The notes beneath the pieces were generated by a model that worked only from the letters and a program-made list of their open reading frames with translations, searched no databases and had not been told where the DNA came from. A stretch of DNA of 64,000 nucleotides, taken from DASVRZ01 sp038230215 (GTDB taxonomy: Bacteria > Verrucomicrobiota > Verrucomicrobiia > Chthoniobacterales > DASVRZ01). A program made the translations under genes and the position numbers. Positions 17,828-26,449 of the stretch are shown in pieces; position 1 is the first letter of the stretch, and each line of letters starts with the position of its first letter. The stretch is taken from NCBI GenBank assembly GCA_038230215.1, contig JBBRNR010000005.1:62001-126000 (forward strand), in the 5' to 3' direction.

Positions 17828-20098
17828 ATGAAAAAATTGATCCTCACTTTTCTGTTAAGCCCACTTTTCTTGTCTGGCCAGCTTTCGGCACAGAATGAAG
17901 TGACCGGTGATGAGACGCCGGAAAATATTGAACCGGCGAACGCCACTTCCGTGAAGAAGGCTGATCCAAATGCAGATCCTGGGATGGAGGAAAAAATCAG
18001 CGTTAATTTTCCGGATACGACTCTTTCCCAAATCTTGCTCAACTACGAGCGCCTCAGCGGCAAACGTCTCATTAAAGATGTGAATCTTGCGGGGCAAAAC
18101 ATGAGCATCGTCGTGGCGGAACCCGTCAGCAAGCGGGAGGCCATTACCATCATCGAGGCCACGCTGTTACTGAACAGCTATGCCCTCATCCCCTTTGGAG
18201 AGAATCAGATGAAAGTGGTCAATATCCAAAATGGAAAGAATCCCCGCAGCGAAGGCGTCGCCATTTACACGACTCCCAATTCATTGCCGGAAGGCGATCA
18301 GGTCGTGTCTTATTTCATGACCTTCAAATACCGCGATGCCTTGCAGGCGGCGCAGGAACTGGGGCAGGCATTCGTGCCGCATCCTTATGGCATTATTTTT
18401 CCTGTTCCCAATGCGCAGGCAGTCATTGTGACAGAGAGTACGTCCGTCATCAGGCGTCTGCTGGAGTTAAAGGAACTGATCGACGTGCCTCCTGCCCGGA
18501 TCATTTCTGAGTTTGTTCCATTGATTCGCGCGGATGCGGAACGCGTCGCTGAAACGATCACTAAAATGATTGACGCCCAGAAAAATAACACTTCCACTTC
18601 GGCAGGCGCGCCTCTTGCGAATAATGGAGCCCCGCCGCCTCCGAACGCCAATGGACAGGCTGCCACCCAGGCCAACTATGTTGCGGGTGACGAGTCGCCC
18701 TCGAACAGCCTCACTGCTGGACAAATCCAACTCACCGCAGACACCCGCACCAATCGCATTCTTGTCATTTCCCGTCCGGCCAGTTTTCCGTATGTTAAAA
18801 GTTTGATTCAGGAATTTGACCGCTCTGTTGGTCTCACAGAACCTTTGGAAGTGTCGCTGCGATATGTCAAGCCGAGCGAAATTTTGCAGGTAATAGCCGA
18901 TCTTCTAACAGAGGATGAAAAGGACGCAGCTGCGGGCGCTGGTAATGCAATTCAGCAGCCCAATGCACCAAAAAATACTCAAAGTCGGAGCACCTCGAAC
19001 AGCAATAGTAATCGTTCTAATTCTAATAGTAATTCCGGCTCACTCACTCGTGAAGACGCTTTAGATAACCCGGAGACGGATATTGGACCTGAGTCTCGCA
19101 TTGTTGGTAAAACTCGCATCATTGCCGACAACAAAGCCGGAAAAATCCTCGTCATCGGTCCTCCCGAAAGCCTACAAAAAGTTCGTGGTATTCTAGTACG
19201 CCTCGATCACAAACCCCAGCAGGTTTACCTTTCCGCAGTTATTGGCCAGCTCAGCATCACTGGAAATCAGCAGTTTGGCATCGATTACCTGCAGTCATTC
19301 CTTGGAGGAAAAAATTCTGGCATTGGCGCGACAGCTATCACGTCGAGTCCAGCTGGCACAGCCACATTCACCTCCCCGGCAGCTTTGAATGCGATTAGTA
19401 AACTCCCTGCAGTCAACGGCCTCAGCCTCTACGGCACCGTGGCTGACAATCTCAGCATCTACGTGCGGGCCTTGGAATCCAGCAATCGCTTCAAAGTTCT
19501 CTCTCGTCCGGCTATATATGCGTCGAACAATGAGAAGGCCGTCATCTCCTCGGGCCGACGTATTGCTGTGCCAACGCAATCACTCACCAACAATAACTTG
19601 AACAGCAACAACACGGCCTCGGTTGTTTCTAACATCGATTACGAGGACGTCGTTTTGAAAATCGAGATTGTGCCACAGATCAATTCCGATCAGGAAGTGA
19701 CCATGAAAATAGCGCAAGTGAACGACAGCGTGAATGGCAGCCAGACCGTCGCTGGTCAGACGGTGCCGACGATTGCGACGCAGGAAATTCGCACCACGGT
19801 GACGGTGGCCAACAAAAACGTCGTCGTTCTCGGCGGCCTCGTCACCGAGTCCACCAGCGATGATCGGAGTAAGATTCCAATCTTGGGCGACATTCCTTAT
19901 CTCGGTGCGCTTTTCCGCAATACCACAAAAAATAAGACACGCGACGAACTCCTAGTTTTCATTCAGCCCAACGTGGTCTCGAATAACGAGGAGGCCCAGA
20001 GGGAAAGCCTCGGCGAGGAAGCCCGCAGCGAAGTGGGCGTGGCTGGACGCAAAATGGCGGAAGGCGTTCCCACTCCATTGCCGAGATATGGCAAATAG
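17828..20098 (+). CDS. gspD: type II secretion system secretin GspD
   Basis: Outer-membrane secretin of 756 residues with a Sec signal peptide (ILTFLLSPLFLSGQLSAQ). An N0 domain follows (EEKISVNFPDTTLSQILLNY), then N1-N3 repeats (VTESTSVIRRLLELKELIDV; LTADTRTNRILVISRPAS; IIADNKAGKILVIGPPESL). Asn/Ser-rich linkers sit inside N3 (around residue 395). The C-terminal secretin core has VVVLGGLVTESTSDDRSKIP and LGDIPYLGALFRNT. It would form the gated channel of the system. Last gene of the operon; ATPase GspE and platform GspF are not in the window. Confidence 0.9.
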   Translation: MKKLILTFLLSPLFLSGQLSAQNEVTGDETPENIEPANATSVKKADPNADPGMEEKISVNFPDTTLSQILLNYERLSGKRLIKDVNLAGQNMSIVVAEPVSKREAITIIEATLLLNSYALIPFGENQMKVVNIQNGKNPRSEGVAIYTTPNSLPEGDQVVSYFMTFKYRDALQAAQELGQAFVPHPYGIIFPVPNAQAVIVTESTSVIRRLLELKELIDVPPARIISEFVPLIRADAERVAETITKMIDAQKNNTSTSAGAPLANNGAPPPPNANGQAATQANYVAGDESPSNSLTAGQIQLTADTRTNRILVISRPASFPYVKSLIQEFDRSVGLTEPLEVSLRYVKPSEILQVIADLLTEDEKDAAAGAGNAIQQPNAPKNTQSRSTSNSNSNRSNSNSNSGSLTREDALDNPETDIGPESRIVGKTRIIADNKAGKILVIGPPESLQKVRGILVRLDHKPQQVYLSAVIGQLSITGNQQFGIDYLQSFLGGKNSGIGATAITSSPAGTATFTSPAALNAISKLPAVNGLSLYGTVADNLSIYVRALESSNRFKVLSRPAIYASNNEKAVISSGRRIAVPTQSLTNNNLNSNNTASVVSNIDYEDVVLKIEIVPQINSDQEVTMKIAQVNDSVNGSQTVAGQTVPTIATQEIRTTVTVANKNVVVLGGLVTESTSDDRSKIPILGDIPYLGALFRNTTKNKTRDELLVFIQPNVVSNNEEAQRESLGEEARSEVGVAGRKMAEGVPTPLPRYGK

Positions 20099-20156
20099 GC
20101 GTTGAAGCCAGCAAGCGGGGCGCTTATTCATTTCGTCTTCCTGTTAGAAATGCCAC

Positions 20157-22823
20157 ATGACTCCTGAACACCAGCGGCTCGACGAGGAGCGGCAGCGTGT
20201 CAAAAACTGGAAGCGCTGGGGCCCTTATTTATCCGAGCGGCAATGGGGCACGGTCCGCGAGGATTATTCAGAACTCGGCGAGGCCTGGGAATATTTCCCA
20301 CACGATCATGCCCGCAGTCGCGCTTACCGCTGGGGAGAGGATGGATTACTAGGCTTTACGGATCGCGAGTGCCGCCTATGTTTTTCCCTGGCGTTTTGGA
20401 ATGGGCAGGACTCCATTTTAAAAGAGCGCCTCTATGGACTCACCGGACACCAGGGAAATCACGGCGAGGATGTGAAGGAGCACTATTACTATCTCGATTC
20501 CACCCCGACGCATTCCTACTGCAAGGCACTCTATAAGTATCCGCAGGCGGCGTATCCTTACGAAAAACTGGTGGCCGAAAGCGCCCAGCGCACGCGGCTC
20601 GATCCGGAATACGAAATCGAGAACACGGGCGTCTTCAATGAAAGCCGTTACTTCGATGTTTTCGTGGAGTACGCCAAAGACGATCCCGACGACATTTTTA
20701 TCCGCATCACCGCGCACAATCGCGGTCCCGATGCGGCCCCTCTGCACTTGCTGCCGACTCTTTGGTTTCGCAATTCCTGGATCTGGGGTTGTCGTCACGA
20801 TGGTTGCAGCCTAAAACCGTCTCTCTGGCTGGAGGACGGCATCGTGCACACGCGCCATCAGTTGCTGGAGGATTTCACCTTTTGGGCCGCGAAGACAAAT
20901 ACCGGAGTCGCGCCGGAATGGCTATTCACAGAAAACGAAACGAATTCACCCCTCCTCTTCCAATCGCCCAGCTACACATCTTATTTCAAGGACGCCTTTC
21001 ACCGTCGTGTGGTGAATGGAGAAAAGGAGGCCGTTTCACCCAAGCTTCGCGGCACCAAAACCGCTGCTTGGTACCAAACCGTCATCCCAGCTGGCGGTGA
21101 AGTGAGTATCGATCTACGGCTCGCCATCCAGCCGCGCTGGCAGGGAGCGCCAAGCCAGGAGAAACGTGAAACCGTTTTCGGTCATCGCCTGGCCGAGGCC
21201 AACAAATTTTACCGTCACAATTTCTGGGATGGGGCCACGCCGGAAGAGGCGAACGTCATGCGCCAGAGCTACGCCGGACTTCTCTGGAGCAAGCAATTTT
21301 ATCACTACGTCGTCGAGGACTGGCTCGACGGTGACCCCACTCAGCCCCCCCCGCCGGAAGCGCGCAACTTGGGGCGCAACCACAACTGGCGACACCTCTT
21401 CAATCGTGACGTCATCTCCATGCCGGACAAATGGGAGTACCCGTGGTATGCGGCTTGGGATCTTGCGTTTCACATGATCCCGATGGCGGAGGTCGATCCG
21501 GATTTCGCAAAGCAGCAATTGCTGGTCTTCCTGCGCGAGTGGTACATGCATCCCAACGGCGCATTGCCCGCCTACGAATGGAATCTCTCGGATGTGAATC
21601 CGCCGGTCCAGGCTTGGGCCGCGTGGCGCGTTTATAAAATCTCTGCGCCGGAAGGTCAGCGGGATCGGGATTTCCTAGCGCGCACTTTTCAAAAGCTCGT
21701 GATGAACTTCACTTGGTGGATCAATCGGAAGGATGATGAGGGACGCAACGTTTTCGCTGGCGGCTTTCTCGGGCTGGACAATGTGGGCGTGTTCGACAGG
21801 TCCAAACCCCTTCCCAATGGAGCTAAATTGCAACAGGCCGACGGCACTGCGTGGATGGGATTTTATTGTGGCAGCATGCTCTCCATGGCAATCGAACTCG
21901 CCTTGGAACGCCCTGTTTACGAGGACATGGCGTCCAAGTTTTTTGAGCATTTCATCCGTATCTGTGATGCCATCAATGGCTCCCAAGGAAACGGACTCTG
22001 GAACGAGGAAGACGGCTTTTATTATGACCAGATGTTGTTGGAACACGAGCGACAGCCATTGAAAGTGAGATCCGTCGTGGGCTGGATGCCACTGCTGGCC
22101 GTCGAACTTATCGATCGCAAAACTCTGGAAAAACTCCCTGGTTTTGCGAAGCGCGCGCGCTGGTTTCTGGAGAATCGCGGTGACCTCTCCGGCAGTATCA
22201 GCTATCTGGAGGACAACACCGAGCCGCACGATTATCTGCTACTGGCGATGCCGACGCGCGAACGACTTCGTCGCACTTTGTCTTACGTGTTCGATGAGGA
22301 GGAATTTCTATCACCCCACGGACTGAGATCATTATCGAAGTGGCATCAAAAAAATCCTTACACTTTCGCTTTCGAAGGCGGCAGCTCCAGCGTAAGCTAT
22401 GATCCGGGCGAATCGACCACTGGCCTCTTTGGCGGAAATTCCAACTGGCGCGGTCCCATTTGGTTTCCGGTAAACTATCTTTTCATTGAGGCTCTGGAAC
22501 GCTACCACCGCTATTATGGCGAAAGCTTCAAAATCGAATATCCCACCCGCTCCGGAAAAGAACTGACCTTGGGGGAAATCGCAAAGGACATATCGGCCCG
22601 TCTGGGAAGTCTTTTTCTGCGAGATGAATTTGGAAAGCGTCCTTTCGATGGGCCGGACTGGCCGTTTTCCGATGATCCCCACTTTCGCGACTATGCGCTG
22701 TTTCATGAGTATTTCCATGGCGATACCGGTCGCGGCCTGGGTGCAAGCCATCAGACGGGTTGGACCGCGCTCGCCACTCGTTGCCTGTCCGATCTGATCT
22801 GGCAGCGGCATCATCAAAAATAG
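20157..22823 (+). CDS. GH63-family glucosidase (MGH1-type)
   Basis: 888-residue protein related to bacterial members of glycoside hydrolase family 63 (processing alpha-glucosidase/mannosylglycerate hydrolase-like). Recognised by the N-terminus RLDEERQRVKNWKRWGPYLS, the early YLDSTPTHSY, and the catalytic (alpha/alpha)6 barrel segments KWEYPWYAAWDLAFHMIP, GALPAYEWNLSDVNPP and GGNSNWRGPIWFPVN, where the acidic catalytic pair of the family (Asp in AWDLAF, Glu in PAYEW) would lie. No signal peptide is visible, so it is likely cytoplasmic and may act on storage or osmolyte glucosides. It stands 58 bp after gspD and is not evidently functionally linked to it. Substrate is unknown. Confidence 0.85.
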   Translation: MTPEHQRLDEERQRVKNWKRWGPYLSERQWGTVREDYSELGEAWEYFPHDHARSRAYRWGEDGLLGFTDRECRLCFSLAFWNGQDSILKERLYGLTGHQGNHGEDVKEHYYYLDSTPTHSYCKALYKYPQAAYPYEKLVAESAQRTRLDPEYEIENTGVFNESRYFDVFVEYAKDDPDDIFIRITAHNRGPDAAPLHLLPTLWFRNSWIWGCRHDGCSLKPSLWLEDGIVHTRHQLLEDFTFWAAKTNTGVAPEWLFTENETNSPLLFQSPSYTSYFKDAFHRRVVNGEKEAVSPKLRGTKTAAWYQTVIPAGGEVSIDLRLAIQPRWQGAPSQEKRETVFGHRLAEANKFYRHNFWDGATPEEANVMRQSYAGLLWSKQFYHYVVEDWLDGDPTQPPPPEARNLGRNHNWRHLFNRDVISMPDKWEYPWYAAWDLAFHMIPMAEVDPDFAKQQLLVFLREWYMHPNGALPAYEWNLSDVNPPVQAWAAWRVYKISAPEGQRDRDFLARTFQKLVMNFTWWINRKDDEGRNVFAGGFLGLDNVGVFDRSKPLPNGAKLQQADGTAWMGFYCGSMLSMAIELALERPVYEDMASKFFEHFIRICDAINGSQGNGLWNEEDGFYYDQMLLEHERQPLKVRSVVGWMPLLAVELIDRKTLEKLPGFAKRARWFLENRGDLSGSISYLEDNTEPHDYLLLAMPTRERLRRTLSYVFDEEEFLSPHGLRSLSKWHQKNPYTFAFEGGSSSVSYDPGESTTGLFGGNSNWRGPIWFPVNYLFIEALERYHRYYGESFKIEYPTRSGKELTLGEIAKDISARLGSLFLRDEFGKRPFDGPDWPFSDDPHFRDYALFHEYFHGDTGRGLGASHQTGWTALATRCLSDLIWQRHHQK

Positions 22824-22925
22824 GCCCGAGTTAGGATACACTCTGCGAAAGGTCATTTGACACAGAGCTTTGGAACTCCGATTTTATGTTGCCGCGAATT
22901 CCTCGATCTCAGGCGAAACAAACAT

Positions 22926-23441
22926 ATGCTCTGCGACTCCTGCAAAACCCACCAAGCGAGCGTTTTCCTCACACAGATCGTTGATGGAAAAATGCAAAAG
23001 CTAAACTTGTGTGAGACATGCTCCAAGAAAAATGGCGTGACCGACCCCACAGGTTTTGCACTGGCCGATTTATTGCTCGGGCTGGGTGCACCCCAAAATA
23101 TCGAGGTTACAACGACGACCGAAATCGCGGAGGGTCAGTGCCCCACCTGTGGATTTACTCAGGCCGATTTCAAGAAAACGGGCCGTCTCGGTTGCAGTGA
23201 TTGCTATGAGACATTTGCCGACCAACTTCAGCCTTTGCTGTCGGGGATGCACAAGGGAACACGGCACGTAGGCAAGATTCCTGTTCGCCAGTTTCGCGAG
23301 GTCGAGCTCACCAATCGGCTGATGGATCTTCGCACCACATTGCAAAAATCCGTTCTCGATGAGGATTACGAACTCGCCGCGAAACTGCGCGATGCGATCC
23401 GTCAAATCGAGCTCCTTCCCGCCAACCAGCCACTCTCATGA
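22926..23441 (+). CDS. mcsA: McsA-like zinc-finger protein with UvrB/UvrC motif
   Basis: 171 residues. It has paired CxxC metal-binding motifs, MLCDSCKTHQASVF and LNLCETCSKK near the start, then GQCPTCGFTQADF with GCSDCYETF, and a C-terminal UVR motif (LDEDYELAAKLRDAIRQIE). This is McsA, the activator of the protein arginine kinase McsB. The start at 22926 is chosen because it begins exactly at the zinc finger as in homologues. The stop overlaps the mcsB ATG by 4 bp. In Firmicutes McsA also pairs with CtsR and ClpC; neither is adjacent here. Confidence 0.88.
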   Translation: MLCDSCKTHQASVFLTQIVDGKMQKLNLCETCSKKNGVTDPTGFALADLLLGLGAPQNIEVTTTTEIAEGQCPTCGFTQADFKKTGRLGCSDCYETFADQLQPLLSGMHKGTRHVGKIPVRQFREVELTNRLMDLRTTLQKSVLDEDYELAAKLRDAIRQIELLPANQPLS

Positions 23442-24541
23442 AAATCAATCGCCTTTCCAAATCCGGCGACTGGCCTTCCGGTGATGGTGCCAATCAATCC
23501 ATCGTCATTACGAGCCGGGTTCGCCTCGCGCGTAATCTCGCGAGATTGCCGTTCCCAGGCTGGGCCAAAAAAGCGGAGCGCGTGCAGACTTTGGACCTGA
23601 TTCGCCCTGCAGTGGAAGCGTTGCCAGCGATGAAAGACGCGACTTCCATTGGACTGCAAGACCTTACTGCTTTGGAAAAACAAGTACTGGTGGAGCGTCA
23701 CATGATTTCGCGGGAGCACGCGGCCAAGGGTGTTGGCAGTGCGGTGGTGATTAACAAAAAGCAGACGCTTGCCATTATGATCAATGAGGAGGATCACCTC
23801 CGCATGCAGTCGATTCGTCCCGGTCTTCAGCTCAAGAATGTGTTTAAGATGATCGACTCGGTGGATTCAGAACTCGAGGCCACGCTCGACTTTGCCTACA
23901 GCCGAGACTTGGGTTACCTCACCGCCTGCCCCACAAATGTCGGCACTGGCATGCGCGCCTCGGCGATGCTTCATCTCCCCGGCCTCGTCCTCAGCGAGCA
24001 GATTAATCGAGTGGTGCAGGGTGTGAATAAAATCGGGCTCGCCGTTCGCGGACTTTATGGGGAAGGCACCGAGGCAATGGGCAATCTTTTCCAGATCAGC
24101 AATCAGACGACACTCGGTCAGAAGGAAGAGGAGATCATTGGTAATCTCACCAAGGTGATCGAAAAAATTATCGAGCACGAAGAAAACGCCCGCGCAGTTT
24201 TAATGGAGAAACGTGCCAATACATTGCTCGACCAGATCGGTCGCGCTTACGGCACGCTCACCTTCGCGTATTCCATGACGAGCAAGGAAGCTCTCAACCT
24301 GCTTTCCGTGATGCGCCTGGGTATTGACCTAGGGTTTTTCGAACCAGACTACCGCCACCCCATTGATGAACTCTTCATGGAAACCCAACCCGCACATTTG
24401 CAAAAGAGCAGTCAGCAAAAACTAAGCGCCGACGAACGTGACAATCTTCGTGCTGCGATTATTCGAGCGAAGTTGAAAGATTTTCCAAAGCCGGATCTAA
24501 GCCATCGCAGCTCTGGCAGTGAGCCAAAGTCAGAGGGGTAA
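23438..24541 (+). CDS. mcsB: protein arginine kinase McsB
   Basis: 367-residue member of the ATP:guanido phosphotransferase family without the N-terminal domain of creatine kinases, as in McsB. It phosphorylates arginine residues of proteins, marking them for Clp degradation. Visible: the nucleotide-binding SIVITSRVRLARNLARLPFP, the NEEDHLRMQ loop with the catalytic Glu, YLTACPTNVGTGMRASAMLH with the conserved Cys-Pro-Thr-Asn, and the RGLYGEGTEA segment. Overlaps mcsA by 4 bp, so the activator and kinase are made together. Confidence 0.93.
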   Translation: MKINRLSKSGDWPSGDGANQSIVITSRVRLARNLARLPFPGWAKKAERVQTLDLIRPAVEALPAMKDATSIGLQDLTALEKQVLVERHMISREHAAKGVGSAVVINKKQTLAIMINEEDHLRMQSIRPGLQLKNVFKMIDSVDSELEATLDFAYSRDLGYLTACPTNVGTGMRASAMLHLPGLVLSEQINRVVQGVNKIGLAVRGLYGEGTEAMGNLFQISNQTTLGQKEEEIIGNLTKVIEKIIEHEENARAVLMEKRANTLLDQIGRAYGTLTFAYSMTSKEALNLLSVMRLGIDLGFFEPDYRHPIDELFMETQPAHLQKSSQQKLSADERDNLRAAIIRAKLKDFPKPDLSHRSSGSEPKSEG

Positions 24542-24686
24542 GAAGGTTATTTCTAATGTCACCAGCAGCCTTTGCGGAAGGCCAGTATTTCGTGACAATT
24601 TGCGAAATTGGGTGCTCGAGTAGAAAGAGAGAGTGTTAAAACTAAAGAAGTTGAATTCAAGGTACTACAGGCAAATTGTGCAAGAA

Positions 24687-25271
24687 TTAGATACGACCTA
24701 ATTTACGTTTTAAGAAAATTCCACCAAAAACCAAAGATCCCATTGCCATTAAAGTGTAGGTTGATGGCTCGGGCACAGCCGCTAATGTATCAAATGTTAG
24801 GCTGATGGTATTACCCGTGCCTGCGGTAGTAAAATCAAAGAAACTAATCGTTGTAAAAGAACTTGCTCCTGTATTACCTAATATATTTGGTGTAAGTGTA
24901 ACTGTAGTCTGACTGCTACCAAAAGATCCCGTGAAGCCGGTGTATTGTTTAGAACTGCTAAGATCGCCGCTGTAAATATTAACCGAAAATGCAGCATTGG
25001 GATTAGTGCCGACTACAGCCATCGTCAACTGAACAGTAGAAGTGCTGGATAACGTAAATGTTATTGGTCCGAAAGCTCCTCCAAATGTATTTCCCGGAGA
25101 GTCATTGCCACTAACAGCCAAACTCGAACCCCCAGGAGTAATAGTGGTGAAATTCGAAACGCCAGAATTTACAGTAAAATCGCCAGTTCCAAAGCCTGTC
25201 AATACAAGAGCGAAAGTAGTGGAAAAAGGCAGGGTTACCGTGGTTAAAATAAGTGCGAGTAATCTCTTCAT
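24687..25271 (-). CDS. PEP-CTERM sorting domain exported protein
   Basis: 194 residues: an N-terminal signal peptide (LLALILTTVTLPFSTTFALV), a Gly/Ser/Thr/Asn-rich beta-type passenger without known domain, and a C-terminal sorting tail with the motif VPEPSTYTLMAMGSLVFGG ending in KRK. Such tails are cut by an exosortase in the inner membrane and the proteins go to the cell surface or extracellular matrix. The codon usage is more AT-rich than its neighbours. It is transcribed toward mcsB. The exosortase is not in the window. Confidence 0.88.
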   Translation of the reverse strand: MKRLLALILTTVTLPFSTTFALVLTGFGTGDFTVNSGVSNFTTITPGGSSLAVSGNDSPGNTFGGAFGPITFTLSSTSTVQLTMAVVGTNPNAAFSVNIYSGDLSSSKQYTGFTGSFGSSQTTVTLTPNILGNTGASSFTTISFFDFTTAGTGNTISLTFDTLAAVPEPSTYTLMAMGSLVFGGIFLKRKLGRI

Positions 25272-25329
25272 GTTGCTAGTTTCGAGCTAAGTCGGAAAAT
25301 GGATTATTTAATTTTGCAATCCGCTTAGC

Positions 25330-26415
25330 TTATAGAGTGTAAGGAATTGTTTGGTTAAGGAACGAGAACCCTGCGTTAGTTCCCCGTTGATTTATCGACA
25401 TCATTGACCCTGACGGAATTACCAAATCATCTGATGGAGTTTTTTGGATATTTTGTTTTCTCCACATAGGGGTGGGGTTGCTCGAGGGGTCATAGTAATA
25501 CGTCGCGAAAGCCCCATTTATCTTGATGACAACGGTGTCTGCGGAATTCGCATCGACGTTGGGCGTCCAATTGGGTGAATTCTGAAGATTTAACCCGCCA
25601 ATACCTCCCAGAGTAACATCAGATGGCCAGCCTTGGGCGAGATAGGTGATACCGGAATTCTTAATCGGAACAACCCGATTAGTTGTAGGCACGACACCCA
25701 AAATGGTAAGAACGATAGCAGAACTCCCAAGCCGATTAAAAGAAACGCCGATATCAGGACGAATTGGCGTGTTTGTAGCATCCGGAGATTGCACATTAGA
25801 CTTCGTCCAACGCGCTCCACCTAAAGCATCTGTTTTCCAGTAATAGGTAGAAGCTATACCATTGAGAACGAGCACAATCGAATCTGATGTTGCAGCAGAA
25901 GTGCCGCCAAGAATTCCCGTTGTATCCGGCGTTCCAAAAAAACTTGCAAGAGTGTCGCATGCCAAGATTTGATAAGTATCGACACCAAGATTAATCCCCA
26001 GCGTTCTTAAATCAAGCTCAACCCCAGAGGCGTCGGCTGGGTCAATGGTTACTGTGGTTGCAGTATTTGCTGTGCTAGTAGAAATTAGAAGCGTCCGACC
26101 TGCTGCATTGCCAGTTTTAATCTTAATCAACTGAGGTGTAGCCGCAGTTGACAACTGCCCATCGGTCCATCCGGCACTGGTGTTCGATATCGTATCGGCG
26201 GTTACATTAGTGATCACTCCCGTCACCTGACCGGAGACATTAGAGGAAGCCAATAAGGGTACTGCAAGCGGTGTTACAACTTTGGCACTACCCGTTCCAG
26301 CCGCAATAGTCACCGTGACAAAACCCACGGGATCGGTGACCACGGACTGGCCGTGAAGAGGAGCGACGAGGGCGGCAGCAAATGCCAATGATAAAAGCTT
26401 GAGGGTGCTTGTCAT
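25330..26415 (-). CDS. exported protein of the TIGR02597 type
   Basis: 361 residues with a Sec signal peptide (LLSLAFAAALVAPLHGQSVV) followed by TDPVGFVTVTIAAGTGSAKV, the opening pattern of the TIGR02597 family of exported proteins described in Verrucomicrobia. The body is rich in Thr, Ser, Asn and Gly, and has pairs of similar halves (for example VSFNRLGSSAIVL and MSINQRGTNAGFSFL, TYYWKTDALGGARWTK and TYYYDPSSNPTPMWRK). The family function is unknown. It lies 58 bp from the PEP-CTERM gene in the same orientation and shares its AT-rich composition. The ATG at 26415 places the signal peptide at the N-terminus. Confidence 0.78.
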   Translation of the reverse strand: MTSTLKLLSLAFAAALVAPLHGQSVVTDPVGFVTVTIAAGTGSAKVVTPLAVPLLASSNVSGQVTGVITNVTADTISNTSAGWTDGQLSTAATPQLIKIKTGNAAGRTLLISTSTANTATTVTIDPADASGVELDLRTLGINLGVDTYQILACDTLASFFGTPDTTGILGGTSAATSDSIVLVLNGIASTYYWKTDALGGARWTKSNVQSPDATNTPIRPDIGVSFNRLGSSAIVLTILGVVPTTNRVVPIKNSGITYLAQGWPSDVTLGGIGGLNLQNSPNWTPNVDANSADTVVIKINGAFATYYYDPSSNPTPMWRKQNIQKTPSDDLVIPSGSMMSINQRGTNAGFSFLNQTIPYTL

Positions 26416-26449
26416 AAAGAATCGGACTATATCAATTCCCCCTGATAAG

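Noticed and set aside
19000..19040. Short tandem repeats resembling a CRISPR-like array
   Set aside because: They are AAT/AGT-type codons for an Asn/Ser linker inside GspD; no spacers or cas genes. No CRISPR array was seen in the window.
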